A DNA stretch of 64,000 nt, taken from NCBI GenBank assembly GCA_903923205.1, contig CAIXXC010000476.1:1-64000 (forward strand), given 5' to 3'. The translations under genes were made by a program, and so were the position numbers. This DNA is from an uncultured Rhodospirillales bacterium. GTDB taxonomy: Bacteria > Pseudomonadota > Alphaproteobacteria > ATCC43930 > CGMCC-115725. This document shows positions 24,278-32,811 of the stretch, one piece after another (the first letter of the stretch is position 1; the number at the start of each line of letters is the position of its first letter). Below the pieces are notes generated by a model. It searched no databases. It had not been told where the DNA came from and saw only the letters and a program-made list of their open reading frames with translations.

Positions 24278-26224
24278 GTGGCCGCTTCTTCTGCCGCCGA
24301 GAGCCCGATCACCCTGACTTTGCCGGATGGCGCGACGCGCATGTTCGACGGGCCGGTGACGGGTGCCGCCGTCGCGGCCTCGATTGGTGCCGGTCTCGCC
24401 AAGGCAGCGCTCGCCATTAAGATCGACGGACAATTGCGCGACCTGTCGCGGGTAATCGACCGTGATGCCCGGATCGCGATCATCACTCGCGAGCAGCCCG
24501 AGGGTATCGAACTGCTGCGTCACGACGCCGCCCATGTCATGGCCCAGGCGGTCAAAACATTGTTCCCGGAAACGCAGGTAACGATCGGCCCGTCGATCGA
24601 CACCGGTTTCTATTACGATTTTGCCCGCGATCAGCCCTTTGCCCTCGATGATCTGGCCAAGATCGAAGAGAAGATGCGCGAGATCGTTCGGGCTGATCAG
24701 CCTTTCGTCCGCGAGGAATGGCCGCGCGATCAGGCAATCGCCCATTTCGAAAATCTGGGCGAGCATTACAAGGCCGAGATCATCCGCGATCTGCCGGAGG
24801 GCGAGATCATCTCGATCTACCGCCAGGGTGAGTTCCTTGATCTTTGTCTCGGGCCGCACGCGCCGAGCACCGGCAAGATCGGAATGGGATTCAAGCTGAC
24901 GAAGCTGGCCGGGGCGTATTGGCGGGGCGACAGCCGCAATCCGATGCTGCAGAGGGTCTACGGGACCGCCTGGGCGTCGGAAAAGGAATTGGCGCATTAC
25001 CTGTTCCAGCTTGAGGAAGCGGAGAAGCGCGACCACCGCCGCATCGGTCGCGAGTTGGACCTGTTTCACCTTCAGGAAGAAGCGCCCGGCCAGGTGTTCT
25101 GGCATCCCAAGGGCTGGACGATGTTCCGGATCCTGGAGAATTTCATTCGCAGCAGGCTTGAGCCCGCCGGGTATGACGAGGTCAAGACGCCCCAACTGGT
25201 CGACCAATCGCTGTTCAAGGCGTCAGGACACTGGGACATGTACGGCGCCAACATGTTCAAGGTCGAACATGACGAGGGCGCCCGCGTTGCCGGTATCAAG
25301 CCGATGAATTGCCCGGGCCATGTCCAGATTTTCCGCCAGGGCCTGAAGAGCTATCGCGATCTGCCGTTGCGTTATTCGGAATTCGGGGCCTGCCATCGCA
25401 ACGAGCCGTCGGGCGCGCTGCACGGCATCATGCGGGTTCGCGCCTTCACCCAGGACGACGCCCATATCTTCTGCACAGAGGATCAGGTCGTTTCCGAATG
25501 CGAGGCCTATATCCGCCTCCAACTCGGCGTCTACGAGGCGCTCGGCTTCGACAAGATCGACGTCAAGCTGGCCCTGCGCCCCGAGGAGCGTTACGGAACC
25601 GACGCGATCTGGGATCGCGCGGAGGGTTCCTTGCGCTCGGCGCTGGAGCGGGCGGGGTTGAGTTATACCGACCTTCCCGGCGAAGGTGCGTTTTACGGCC
25701 CCAAGATCGAATTTCATCTGCATGACGCGATCGGCCGAACCTGGCAGTGCGGCACCCTGCAGTTTGATGGCGTGCTCCCTGAGCGACTCGACGCCAGTTA
25801 TATCGGCGAGGATGGCCAGCGGCATCGCCCGGTCATGCTGCATCGGGCAATCCTGGGCTCGCTGGAGCGCTTCCTCGGGATTCTGATCGAGCAATATGCC
25901 GGCAAGTTCCCGTTGTGGCTGGCGCCGGTGCAGGCCGTCGTCGCGACCATCACTTCTGACGCAGATGATTATGCCCGCGAGATCCAGAAAGCCTGCATTG
26001 CCGTCGGTTTGCGGGTCGAAGCGGACCTTCGCAACGAGAAGATCAACCTGAAAGTCCGCGAGCATAGCCTGGCCAAAGTGCCCGTCATGCTGGTGGTCGG
26101 CAAGCGCGAGGCCGAGACCGGGATGGTTGCATTGCGTCGTCTCGGCGGCAAGGATCAGGAAATCGTCGCCCTCAACGATGTGATCCATAGATTGTCAATC
26201 GAAAGCGCGGTACCATCCGCGTGA
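24278..26224 (+). CDS. thrS: ThrS, threonyl-tRNA synthetase
   Basis: Charges tRNA-Thr in the cytoplasm. It starts at GTG 24278 with AGGA nine bases upstream; 648 residues. Domains in order are N-terminal TGS (about 1-65), the editing domain with [12 protein letters not shown] near 82, and the class II catalytic core with zinc-site motifs [10 protein letters not shown] near 345 and [12 protein letters not shown] near 373. The [17 protein letters not shown] block near 522 and a C-terminal anticodon-binding domain follow. infC follows at 82 bases. Confidence 0.98.
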   Translation: MAASSAAESPITLTLPDGATRMFDGPVTGAAVAASIGAGLAKAALAIKIDGQLRDLSRVIDRDARIAIITREQPEGIELLRHDAAHVMAQAVKTLFPETQVTIGPSIDTGFYYDFARDQPFALDDLAKIEEKMREIVRADQPFVREEWPRDQAIAHFENLGEHYKAEIIRDLPEGEIISIYRQGEFLDLCLGPHAPSTGKIGMGFKLTKLAGAYWRGDSRNPMLQRVYGTAWASEKELAHYLFQLEEAEKRDHRRIGRELDLFHLQEEAPGQVFWHPKGWTMFRILENFIRSRLEPAGYDEVKTPQLVDQSLFKASGHWDMYGANMFKVEHDEGARVAGIKPMNCPGHVQIFRQGLKSYRDLPLRYSEFGACHRNEPSGALHGIMRVRAFTQDDAHIFCTEDQVVSECEAYIRLQLGVYEALGFDKIDVKLALRPEERYGTDAIWDRAEGSLRSALERAGLSYTDLPGEGAFYGPKIEFHLHDAIGRTWQCGTLQFDGVLPERLDASYIGEDGQRHRPVMLHRAILGSLERFLGILIEQYAGKFPLWLAPVQAVVATITSDADDYAREIQKACIAVGLRVEADLRNEKINLKVREHSLAKVPVMLVVGKREAETGMVALRRLGGKDQEIVALNDVIHRLSIESAVPSA

Positions 26225-26235
26225 TTTTTTAACCA

Positions 26236-26251
26236 CCACCGGAACCGGTGG
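26236..26251 (+). other. Short inverted repeat between thrS and infC
   Basis: CCACCGG (26236-26242) and CCGGTGG (26245-26251) are exact reverse complements separated by AA, next to a second GGTGGG/CCCACC pair (26248-26269). They could form alternative hairpins in the infC leader. No T-run follows on the plus strand, so they are not a clear terminator. Confidence 0.3.
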
Positions 26252-26295
26252 GTGCCGACGGTGCCCACCCCCATTTCGTTTCGTTTGGAACTGTT

Positions 26296-26309
26296 GGAGG
26301 CCGTACATA
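26296..26309 (+). promoter_or_regulatory. Ribosome-binding site setting an AUA start for infC
   Basis: GGAGG (26296-26300) is followed by six bases and then ATA (26307-26309), in frame with infC. The first ATG (26322) is 21 bases from this Shine-Dalgarno, too far for normal initiation. Confidence 0.65.
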
Positions 26310-26849
26310 GCCAGACCACCGATGAACACCCCCAGTCCGCCGTCCCGAGAGGGGCCGCGAGTCAATGAGGAAATCAATGTCCCGCGCGTTCGACTGGTAG
26401 ACCAGAACGGCACCATGGTGGGTGTCGTACCGCGCAATGAAGCCCTGGTGATGGCAGCTCAAGCCGGACTCGACCTTGTCGAAGTCGCCTCTGCCGCCGA
26501 TCCGCCGGTCTGCAAGATCCTCGATTACGGCAAGTTCAAGTACGAGGAGCAGAAAAAGCGCAACGAGGCCCGTAAGAAGCAGAAGGTCATCGAGATCAAG
26601 GAGATCAAACTCCGTCCCGGGATCGACGAGCATGATTACGAGGTCAAGCGGCGCAGCATGGTCAAGTTCGTGGAGGAAGGCGACAAGGTGAAGGTCACCA
26701 TGCGTTTCCGTGGCCGCGAACTCGCGCACCAGGAGATTGGCATGAATGTGCTGATGCGGGTACGTGACGATCTCGATGAGATCGCCAAGATCGAGCAGCA
26801 TCCCAAGATGGAAGGCCGCCAGATGATCATGGTGCTGACGCCACGTTAG
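26307..26849 (+). CDS. infC: InfC, translation initiation factor IF-3
   Basis: IF-3 binds the 30S subunit and proofreads start codons and initiator tRNA. With the ATA start at 26307 the protein has 180 residues; from the ATG at 26322 it would have 175 and no Shine-Dalgarno at proper distance. The N-domain signature [20 protein letters not shown] is followed by a Lys-rich linker ([16 protein letters not shown]) and the C-domain ([32 protein letters not shown]). In E. coli infC starts at AUU, which IF-3 itself discriminates against; an AUA here would allow the same self-control (inference). rpmI and rplT do not follow. Confidence 0.95.
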   Translation: MARPPMNTPSPPSREGPRVNEEINVPRVRLVDQNGTMVGVVPRNEALVMAAQAGLDLVEVASAADPPVCKILDYGKFKYEEQKKRNEARKKQKVIEIKEIKLRPGIDEHDYEVKRRSMVKFVEEGDKVKVTMRFRGRELAHQEIGMNVLMRVRDDLDEIAKIEQHPKMEGRQMIMVLTPR

Positions 26850-26923
26850 AGCAAAATCTGGCGTGGTTGGTCTATCCAGTCGAGTTATAGGAACTTCGTT
26901 CTGCCGCTATGCGACGAAATAAA

Positions 26924-26952
26924 GGCTCGGAACTCCGGTTCCGGGCCTTTTT
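26924..26952 (+). terminator. Rho-independent terminator after infC
   Basis: GGCTCGGAAC (26924-26933) pairs with GTTCCGGGCC (26938-26947), ten pairs with one T-G wobble, around a TCCG loop, followed by TTTTT (26948-26952). It ends the thrS-infC unit. Confidence 0.88.
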
Positions 26953-27022
26953 CGCGGCTAATTTATTGCGAGCGGCATGGTTGTAGAGTCAAGAGCCATA
27001 AAATCGGTCGCGGGAGGTCGGG

Positions 27023-28621
27023 GTGAACGTCAGAACAGGGGCCATTGCCGTGGGACTCGTCGTCATTGTGACGGGAGGCGCACTGATGCTGGGCGACAGG
27101 ATCGCCAGTCAGCGTGTCGCCGCCTTGGCCGATCGCGGCATTGCCCTTCTTCCCCCTGGTATCGAGGCAAAATACCAAGGGGTTTCCTGTTCATTGCTGA
27201 CGGACGTTGCGACCGTCACGGGCTTGAACTTGACGTCCCGGTACAACGGGGTGACCGGAACGGAGACGATCGACCGTATCGAGATTGCGGGTGTCCCGTG
27301 GTCTCTTGCCGATCAGATCGCCCTGATATCGACGGCGCCCCAGATACTGACCCGCGATACCGTGTTTCGCCTCGCTGATCGTGTCACGTTTACGGGAATC
27401 CGCGCTAAGACACCCAAACTCGATCTCAGGCTGCAAAGACTGACGATCGCCGGGATTCGTTTGCACCCATACGCGCTGGTCCAGCCTGCTGTCCCAACCG
27501 TGTTGCAGATCATCAAGCAGGTCACGTTGCCGCCGCCGAACCTAGATGGAGCCAATGGCGAGGCGGTCGCGATCGCACAGGCGACGACGCTGCTGCGATT
27601 CAGCGCCGCCGTGGCACTGGCGCTAGAGTACGACAACGCGGCAGAGACGGGACTAGAAGAGGACCTCACGATCCCCGCGACCCCTGACGAGTCCGAGGAG
27701 CAACAGCATTTCTCGCTTGCGCGCGCCGATCTGCCCCACGGGCTCCATAATGGCGTGATTGGACCGGCATATGACGAGGACTTTCGCGAAGCCGGGAGCG
27801 ATCACGTTCAATTCGGCTTCAAGCACCTCGATCTCGGGGGCTTTGACGTTCACGCACCAGCAGAGCGCCTTGTCGGCGGTGCCGCATTCTCCAGCGCTCT
27901 GGTTGAAGGGCTGAAAGTCGGTAATCTCAGTATCTCTGGGATCACGGCGGAAATCCCGACCGCAGGGCATGTGACAATCTCGCGGATTGGTGTTGATGGC
28001 ATTGATTTTGGCCATGGAGTTCTGCAGGCGGCACATATGGGTGTCGAGCAGTTGCACCTGACCGAGGCAGCCTTTACGCAAACGCCGGCGACGGCGGCCG
28101 CGATGCAGAATCTCGGCCTCCATGCGTTGACAATCAGCGCATCTGCCGGCTATCGCTGGGATGTGGAGCATCAGGCTGTGACTTTCGATCGTACCGCACT
28201 GCGTATCGACGAACTTGGTGAACTCGACTTTGATGGGCAGGTCGAGGGTGTTTCGCCCGCAATCGATCTGCAGCGCCTAGAGAATGAGATTGTCCTGCGA
28301 GAAGCGCGGGTGCGATATCGCGACGCATCATTGGCGCGGCGCCTCATCGCTGCGAGCGCGGCAAAGGCTCAGGTCGACGTCGCCGCCATGCGCCAACACC
28401 TTATCGACACGGTCGAACTGCGTGCCCTCGCTTTTGGCTCTGGTCCCGCCCTCACTAATGTCGTTAGTGCGGTGACCAGCTTCATCCAAGCCCCGAACTC
28501 GTTGAATGTGGTGATCAAACCACCGGTCCCGCTACCGATTTCCGACTTGCTCATGCAGCAGGACGAAGACCCGCAGAAAATGCTCGATAGGCTGGGCGTT
28601 ACCGTCCTCGCGAATCAATAG
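27023..28621 (+). CDS. Exported or membrane-anchored protein of unknown function
   Basis: I do not recognise this 532-residue protein. It starts at GTG 27023 with GGGAGG upstream. One N-terminal hydrophobic segment (about residues 6-24) looks like an uncleaved anchor or signal; the rest is hydrophilic and would be periplasmic. The body alternates short beta-like stretches ending in Gly/Asp (GLKVGNLSISGITAEI, ISRIGVDGIDFG, MGVEQLHLTEAAF, LGLHALTISASAGYRWD). This recalls AsmA/DUF945-type repetitive beta proteins, but that is only a resemblance. It ends 16 bases before the convergent hemerythrin-like gene. Confidence 0.7.
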   Translation: MNVRTGAIAVGLVVIVTGGALMLGDRIASQRVAALADRGIALLPPGIEAKYQGVSCSLLTDVATVTGLNLTSRYNGVTGTETIDRIEIAGVPWSLADQIALISTAPQILTRDTVFRLADRVTFTGIRAKTPKLDLRLQRLTIAGIRLHPYALVQPAVPTVLQIIKQVTLPPPNLDGANGEAVAIAQATTLLRFSAAVALALEYDNAAETGLEEDLTIPATPDESEEQQHFSLARADLPHGLHNGVIGPAYDEDFREAGSDHVQFGFKHLDLGGFDVHAPAERLVGGAAFSSALVEGLKVGNLSISGITAEIPTAGHVTISRIGVDGIDFGHGVLQAAHMGVEQLHLTEAAFTQTPATAAAMQNLGLHALTISASAGYRWDVEHQAVTFDRTALRIDELGELDFDGQVEGVSPAIDLQRLENEIVLREARVRYRDASLARRLIAASAAKAQVDVAAMRQHLIDTVELRALAFGSGPALTNVVSAVTSFIQAPNSLNVVIKPPVPLPISDLLMQQDEDPQKMLDRLGVTVLANQ

Positions 28622-28637
28622 TGTCTTAGACCCATCC

Positions 28638-29258
28638 TCAGCTTTGATGGGGTTGCGCGGTATGGCCGCTACCGGCAGCCGGCTTGGCGCGTCCTGCCGA
28701 GCCGTCGAGTTCGCTCTGCCAGTTTATGATCGTCTTGGCCAAGGCATCGTAACCCGCCAAGCTCGCGCTCTGGGCCGAGGTCAGGTGGTGTTCGGCGATC
28801 TCACGCCCGAGGTCGGTCCAGTCAGCCTCGGTCAGTTTCAGCTCTGCTGCGGGGAAAAAGATCCGTTCTTCGAGCATCATGTGGTCGCGCTGGAGATCGA
28901 TGAATGCCCGCGCCCAACGGACCAATGCATCCCTGGGAACGATGGCGTCGCCGAGGACGGCGTCGAGCGCCGCGGCGAAGTCGCGTGACTTCTGGGCGAG
29001 AACGAGGTGCTCGCGGGCAAGATCACCGATCGCGGCTGTCTCCTGTGGCGCGCGGGCGCAGAGCTGAACGTAGAGGCGATCCTCTTTCGGATGATGCGAG
29101 ATGTCGGGGAAGCCGACGAAATAGTCGAGCGCTGCCCGGATCAAGTCGTAGTCGGCCGTTGCACCCTGCTCGAGGCGGGTGACGTGCCAGTCGAGAGCGT
29201 CGAGGAGGCGGCCAAGCTGTCCATGTTCCTGGCGGAGAACGCGTAAGACTTCCGGCAT
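28638..29258 (-). CDS. Hemerythrin-like HHE-domain protein
   Basis: Four-helix-bundle protein expected to bind a di-iron centre and sense or scavenge O2 or NO. The start at ATG 29258 follows an AGAGGAAGG Shine-Dalgarno and gives 206 residues. Candidate iron ligands are His12 (RQEHGQL), His55/56-x-x-Glu59 (SHHPKED), His84 (REHLVL) and His126-x3-Glu130 (RDHMMLEER), the spacing of the DUF/HHE group close to YtfE/RIC. It diverges from the cytochrome bd operon, whose expression is usually linked to low O2 or NO. Confidence 0.88.
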   Translation of the reverse strand: MPEVLRVLRQEHGQLGRLLDALDWHVTRLEQGATADYDLIRAALDYFVGFPDISHHPKEDRLYVQLCARAPQETAAIGDLAREHLVLAQKSRDFAAALDAVLGDAIVPRDALVRWARAFIDLQRDHMMLEERIFFPAAELKLTEADWTDLGREIAEHHLTSAQSASLAGYDALAKTIINWQSELDGSAGRAKPAAGSGHTAQPHQS

Positions 29259-29603
29259 GACAACCTTCCTCTTGATCGTGACGATACCCTGAGGCTGCGG
29301 CAACCGGGCGCGCGGCACCATGATTCAAGTCAAGCCGAGAAATCCCTGGCCCCAAAATTTGGGTGCGCCGCGTCATCAGGTGGGCGCGGTATCGGGGAGT
29401 GTAGTGCCCTTGATTTGTATCAATGTGATCCTTGTTTTTTCAGCCTAGTTTCAAACTCGGACGGGACCGACGCGCCGGATATTCATATTGCAGCGCGGTG
29501 CGGATTTCCGACCTCCGGCATTGCCGGTGCTCTGGGGAGCATCGGCCCCTGTCGGGCGACCAGCGGTGGGTTCCGCCACCATTTCCAGAGGTAGGGATCG
29601 TCG
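29259..29603. other. Divergent intergenic region, hemerythrin / cyd operon
   Basis: These 345 bases hold no credible gene. They contain a CCCAAA-A-TTTGGG palindrome (29351-29363), an FNR-type box (29410-29423) and a possible -10 element TAGTTT (29446-29451) for the cyd operon. The segment 29452-29603 looks like an ordinary leader, ending in the Shine-Dalgarno AGAGGTAGGG before cydP. Confidence 0.7.
29410..29423 (+). promoter_or_regulatory. FNR/FixK/Anr-type binding site upstream of cydPABX
   Basis: TTGAT-N4-ATCAA is an exact match to the FNR-family consensus. If TAGTTT at 29446-29451 is the -10 box, transcription starts near 29458 and the site is centred at about -41.5, the class II activator position. 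On the opposite strand no AT-rich -10 lies at the matching place, so activation of cyd is the better reading. Confidence 0.75.
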
Positions 29604-29810
29604 ATGTCTGCACGCTCCTTAGGCATCCGGGGTCGTCTCGGATGGGAGGTTTTCGCCGTTCTGGTCCTGAAGATTTTCGGCCTGACGACACTCTACGTCC
29701 TGTTTTTCACGCCGGCGTTACGTCCGAACATCACCGATCAGGGCGTCGCCTGGCACTTGTTTACGGCGTCGGCTGCGCCGGCGATCGCCCATGATGGAGG
29801 TGCGCGATGA
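29604..29810 (+). CDS. cydP: CydP, small cytochrome bd-associated membrane protein
   Basis: 68-residue single-span membrane protein starting MSARSLGIRG with a strong AGAGGTAGGG ribosome site. The membrane segment covers about residues 14-36 (EVFAVLVLKIFGLTTLYVLFF). Small CydP-type proteins precede cydA in many proteobacteria and are thought to be part of the oxidase or aid its assembly. Its stop overlaps the cydA start by ATGA. The name is by family resemblance and position. Confidence 0.78.
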   Translation: MSARSLGIRGRLGWEVFAVLVLKIFGLTTLYVLFFTPALRPNITDQGVAWHLFTASAAPAIAHDGGAR

Positions 29811-31378
29811 TCGATCCAACACTCGTCGAACTGTCTCGAGCGCAGTTTGGCATTACTGCTCTCTACCACTTCCTGTTCGTCCCCTTGACGCTCGGCCTGT
29901 CGGTCCTGCTCGGTATCATGGAGAGCGTCTATGTCATGACCGGCCGACCTATCTGGCGCGAGATGACCCGTTATTGGGGCGTGCTGTTCGGCATCAATTT
30001 CGTCATGGGCGTCTCTACCGGGATTACCATGGAGTTCCAGTTCGGCACCAACTGGGCCTATTACTCGCATTATGTGGGCGATATCTTCGGCGCCCCGCTG
30101 GCGATTGAAGGGCTGATGGCCTTCTTCCTCGAAGCGACCTTCGTGGGCATGTTCTTCTTTGGCTGGGACCGGATGTCAAAGGTCGCACATTTGTGCGCCA
30201 CCTGGCTGCTGGCGCTTGGCACGAACCTCTCTGCGCTTTGGATCCTGATCGCCAATGGCTGGATGCAGAATCCTGTAGGGGCAGTCTTCAATGCGCAATC
30301 GATGCGGATGGAGGTCTCGTCGTTCAGTGACGTGCTGTTCAACCCTGTCGCTCAATCCAAATTCGTCCATACGGTAAGCGCCGGCTATGTGACCGGATCG
30401 ATGTTCGTGATGGCGATCAGCGCCTGGTTCCTGTTGGTGGGGCGGAATCGCGAATTTGCCCGCCGTTCAATGACGGTCGCCGCAAGTTTCGGTCTTGCTT
30501 CCGCCCTTTCTGTCGTCGTGCTCGGCGATGAAAGTGGCTACACCGCGTCGCAGAACCAACGCATGAAGATTGCCGCGATCGAGGCAATGTGGGTAACGGA
30601 GCCCGCGCCTGCAGGCTTCACCTTGTTCGGCTTTCCGGATCTGGACGCGCGCGAGACCCATATGAAGATCGAGATACCTTGGCTGCTTGGTCTGATCGCG
30701 ACGCGTTCAACCACGGAGGAAGTACCCGGCATCGAGAACCTGGTGCAGGAGAACAAAGGTCGTATCGAAAGCGGCATGCTGGCCTATGGCTCGCTTCTCA
30801 CCCTGCGCAGTCATCCCAACGACGCCGAGGCGAAGTCCCTGTTCGACACCCATGTCGGCGATCTCGGCTATGGCATGCTGCTGCGCAAATATACCGATCA
30901 CGTCCTCGATGCAACGCCCGCGCAGATCGAGAAGGCGGCATGGGATACTGTGCCCGACGTTCTGCCGCTGTTCTGGTCGTTCCGCCTGATGGTTGCGCTT
31001 GGCATGTTCTTCATCGGCTTTTTCGCCTATGCCTTCAGGCTTTCGGCCAAGCGCCAGCTCGACAAACATCGCTGGTTCCTCAAGCTCGCCCTGGTGTCGC
31101 TGCCATTGCCGTGGCTCTCGTCCGAGCTGGGTTGGGTGGTCGCCGAGTACGGGCGCCAGCCCTGGACGATCGACGGCGTCCTGCCGACCTTCATGTCGGT
31201 CTCAAGCGTTCCGGCGACCAATGTCTGGCTCAGCCTCATCGGCTTCATCGTATTCTACAGCGTGCTCGCGGTTGTCGAGCTCTATCTGATGATCAAATAC
31301 GTCAAGCTCGGGCCGGAGGGTGCCTATGGCCTGCCGGAACTGGGTCGCGACGACCGCGCCGCCGCGCTTGGCGAATAG
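29807..31378 (+). CDS. cydA: CydA, cytochrome bd ubiquinol oxidase subunit I
   Basis: Quinol-oxidising, haem-bearing subunit of the high-affinity terminal oxidase in the inner membrane; 523 residues. The long E. coli-like Q-loop is present: GDESGYTASQNQRMKIAAIEAMW from about residue 240, then TEPAPAGFTLFGFPD and the C-terminal Q-loop half. This separates it from the short-loop cyanide-insensitive oxidases. Haem-ligand candidates are His in ALYHFLFVPLTLG (near 20), His in QSKFVHTVSAGY (near 187) and Met in SFRLMVALGMFF (near 394). Confidence 0.97.
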   Translation: MIDPTLVELSRAQFGITALYHFLFVPLTLGLSVLLGIMESVYVMTGRPIWREMTRYWGVLFGINFVMGVSTGITMEFQFGTNWAYYSHYVGDIFGAPLAIEGLMAFFLEATFVGMFFFGWDRMSKVAHLCATWLLALGTNLSALWILIANGWMQNPVGAVFNAQSMRMEVSSFSDVLFNPVAQSKFVHTVSAGYVTGSMFVMAISAWFLLVGRNREFARRSMTVAASFGLASALSVVVLGDESGYTASQNQRMKIAAIEAMWVTEPAPAGFTLFGFPDLDARETHMKIEIPWLLGLIATRSTTEEVPGIENLVQENKGRIESGMLAYGSLLTLRSHPNDAEAKSLFDTHVGDLGYGMLLRKYTDHVLDATPAQIEKAAWDTVPDVLPLFWSFRLMVALGMFFIGFFAYAFRLSAKRQLDKHRWFLKLALVSLPLPWLSSELGWVVAEYGRQPWTIDGVLPTFMSVSSVPATNVWLSLIGFIVFYSVLAVVELYLMIKYVKLGPEGAYGLPELGRDDRAAALGE

Positions 31379-31392
31379 AGGGAACGACGATC

Positions 31393-32532
31393 ATGACACT
31401 CGATTATGAGAGCCTTCGCGTTATCTGGTGGCTGCTGCTGGGCGTGCTGCTGACCGGATTTGCCGTCATGGATGGCTTTGATCTCGGCACCGGCATCCTG
31501 TTACCGTTTGTCGGTCGCAACGATGCCGAACGTCGCGTCGTCATCAATACCGTCGGCCCGGTCTGGGAAGGCAACCAAGTCTGGCTGATTCTCGGTGCCG
31601 GGGCGATCTTCGCCGCGTGGCCCTTGATCTACGCCGTTGCCTTTTCGGGTTTCTATCTGGCGATGTTCCTGGTGCTGTGTTCGCTCATCCTGCGCCCGGT
31701 TGGCTTCAAATATCGCAGCAAGATGCCGGGCAAGACATGGCGGTCGAGTTGGGATTGGCTGCTGTTTGTTGGCGGATTCGTGCCGGCGTTGATCTTTGGG
31801 GTCGCGATGGGCAACGCGCTCGAAGGGGCGCCCTTTCGCTTCGATGAGACCATGCGGATGAGCTACGATGGTAATCTGTTTGGCTTGCTCAGCCCCTACG
31901 CCCTTGTCTGTGGGCTGGTGTCGGTTGCGATGTTGACGCTCCATGGCGGTGCGTATCTTGCGCTCAAGACCGAGGGCATTGTCGCGGCCCGCGCCAGCCG
32001 GCTTGGTGCGTTCGCGGGGATCGCCTTGATCGTGCTGTTCGCTACGGCCGGTGCCTGGACTGCCTATGGCATCGAGGGGTATCGCATCGTTGGCACGCTG
32101 GCGCACGATGCCGCCTCGAACCCACTTGCGAAGACGGTCTCGCGCGCCACGGGAGCCTGGCTTGATAATTATTCGACCATGCCGCTGACGCTAGCCGCAC
32201 CGGCCCTGGGTTTCATCGGTGCCATGCTGGGTGTTTTCGGCCTTGGCTCGGCCAAGCCGATCATCGGCTTTATCGGCAGCACCACAGCGGTTGTTGGTGT
32301 TGTCGCGACGGCGGGTGTCAGCATGTTCCCGTTCATCCTGCCGTCCTTCCTTGATCTGAGCAGCAGTCTGACTGTCTGGGATGCGTCGTCGAGCAAGACG
32401 ACGCTGGTCATTATGCTGGTCGCGGCGCTGATCTTCGTCCCGATCATCCTGGCCTACACGGCGTATGTCTACAACGTGGTCTGGGGCAAGGTGACGACGA
32501 AGACGGTCGAAGCCGATCACATGAGCTATTGA
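31393..32532 (+). CDS. cydB: CydB, cytochrome bd ubiquinol oxidase subunit II
   Basis: Second membrane subunit, 379 residues, about eight spans. I start at ATG 31393 (MTLDYESLRVIWWLLLG), because upstream codons in this frame lie inside cydA. Family motifs are GFAVMDGFDLGTGILLPF near 22, NTVGPVWEGNQVWLI near 52 and FGVAMGNALEGAPF near 135. The C-terminal stretch SMFPFILPSFLDLSSSLTVWDASSS is also conserved. The gene is 14 bases after cydA and 18 before cydX. Confidence 0.97.
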   Translation: MTLDYESLRVIWWLLLGVLLTGFAVMDGFDLGTGILLPFVGRNDAERRVVINTVGPVWEGNQVWLILGAGAIFAAWPLIYAVAFSGFYLAMFLVLCSLILRPVGFKYRSKMPGKTWRSSWDWLLFVGGFVPALIFGVAMGNALEGAPFRFDETMRMSYDGNLFGLLSPYALVCGLVSVAMLTLHGGAYLALKTEGIVAARASRLGAFAGIALIVLFATAGAWTAYGIEGYRIVGTLAHDAASNPLAKTVSRATGAWLDNYSTMPLTLAAPALGFIGAMLGVFGLGSAKPIIGFIGSTTAVVGVVATAGVSMFPFILPSFLDLSSSLTVWDASSSKTTLVIMLVAALIFVPIILAYTAYVYNVVWGKVTTKTVEADHMSY

Positions 32533-32550
32533 GCCTAAGGGAGATCGAGA

Positions 32551-32670
32551 ATGTGGTACTTTAGCTGGATCCTCGGCGTCGGTCTCGCCGCCGCCTTCGC
32601 CATCCTCAACGCGATGTGGTTCGAGGTTGTCGATATCGATGATCGCCTCAGGAACCCGAGGCAGGAGTAA
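32551..32670 (+). CDS. cydX: CydX, small subunit of cytochrome bd
   Basis: A 39-residue gene too short for most ORF callers. It starts MWYFSWILGVGLAAAFAILN, the CydX/YbgT family signature, with one membrane span and a C-terminal amphipathic acidic tail (FEVVDIDDRLR). AAGGGAGA precedes the ATG at good distance. CydX is needed for stable haem insertion and activity in E. coli. It closes the cydPABX operon. Confidence 0.95.
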   Translation: MWYFSWILGVGLAAAFAILNAMWFEVVDIDDRLRNPRQE

Positions 32671-32700
32671 AACGGGTCGCGATGGCCCTCCGCTGCCCGC

Positions 32701-32749
32701 TAGAGCGGGTCGCGTTCGACGGAAGCGTCGAACGCGTGAATCCGCTCTA
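32701..32749. repeat. First hairpin of a REP-like pair
   Basis: TAGAGCGG (32701-32708) pairs with CCGCTCTA (32742-32749). Inside it CGCGTTCGAC (32711-32720) pairs with GTCGAACGCG (32727-32736), leaving an unpaired internal bulge. The TAGAGC...GCTCTA ends match those of the next hairpin, which suggests a repeated element family. Confidence 0.7.
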
Positions 32750-32763
32750 TAACTATATGATTT

Positions 32764-32811
32764 TAGAGCAAAATGTGATTTGATGATTCCATCGAATCAC
32801 ATTTTGCTCTA
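32764..32811. repeat. Second hairpin of a REP-like pair, overlapping a stop codon
   Basis: A 17-base perfect inverted repeat starting TAGAGCAAAATG (32764-32780 / 32795-32811) continues through a T-G pair and GATG/CATC to a four-base loop, about 22 pairs in all. Its right end contains the stop codon of the minus-strand desaturase fusion. It could act as a two-way transcription stop between convergent genes or be a mobile palindrome; part of the same arm (TTAGAGCAAAAT) also occurs at 26846-26857 after infC. Confidence 0.75.

Noticed and set aside
26322-26324. ATG 26322 as the infC start
   Set aside because: Its distance of 21 bases from the only good Shine-Dalgarno makes ATA 26307 more likely; kept as the fallback.
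28631-28651. CCCATC/GATGGG stem between the unknown exported gene and the hemerythrin-like gene
   Set aside because: Six pairs, no T-run, and it overlaps coding sequence; not convincing as a terminator.
29259-29410. FNR box as activator of the hemerythrin-like gene
   Set aside because: No AT-rich -10 element lies at the needed distance on the minus strand; repression or shared use is still possible.
29807-31378. CydA as a cyanide-insensitive (CioA, short Q-loop) oxidase
   Set aside because: The extended Q-loop with GDESGYTAS and TEPAPAGFTLFG is the long E. coli type.
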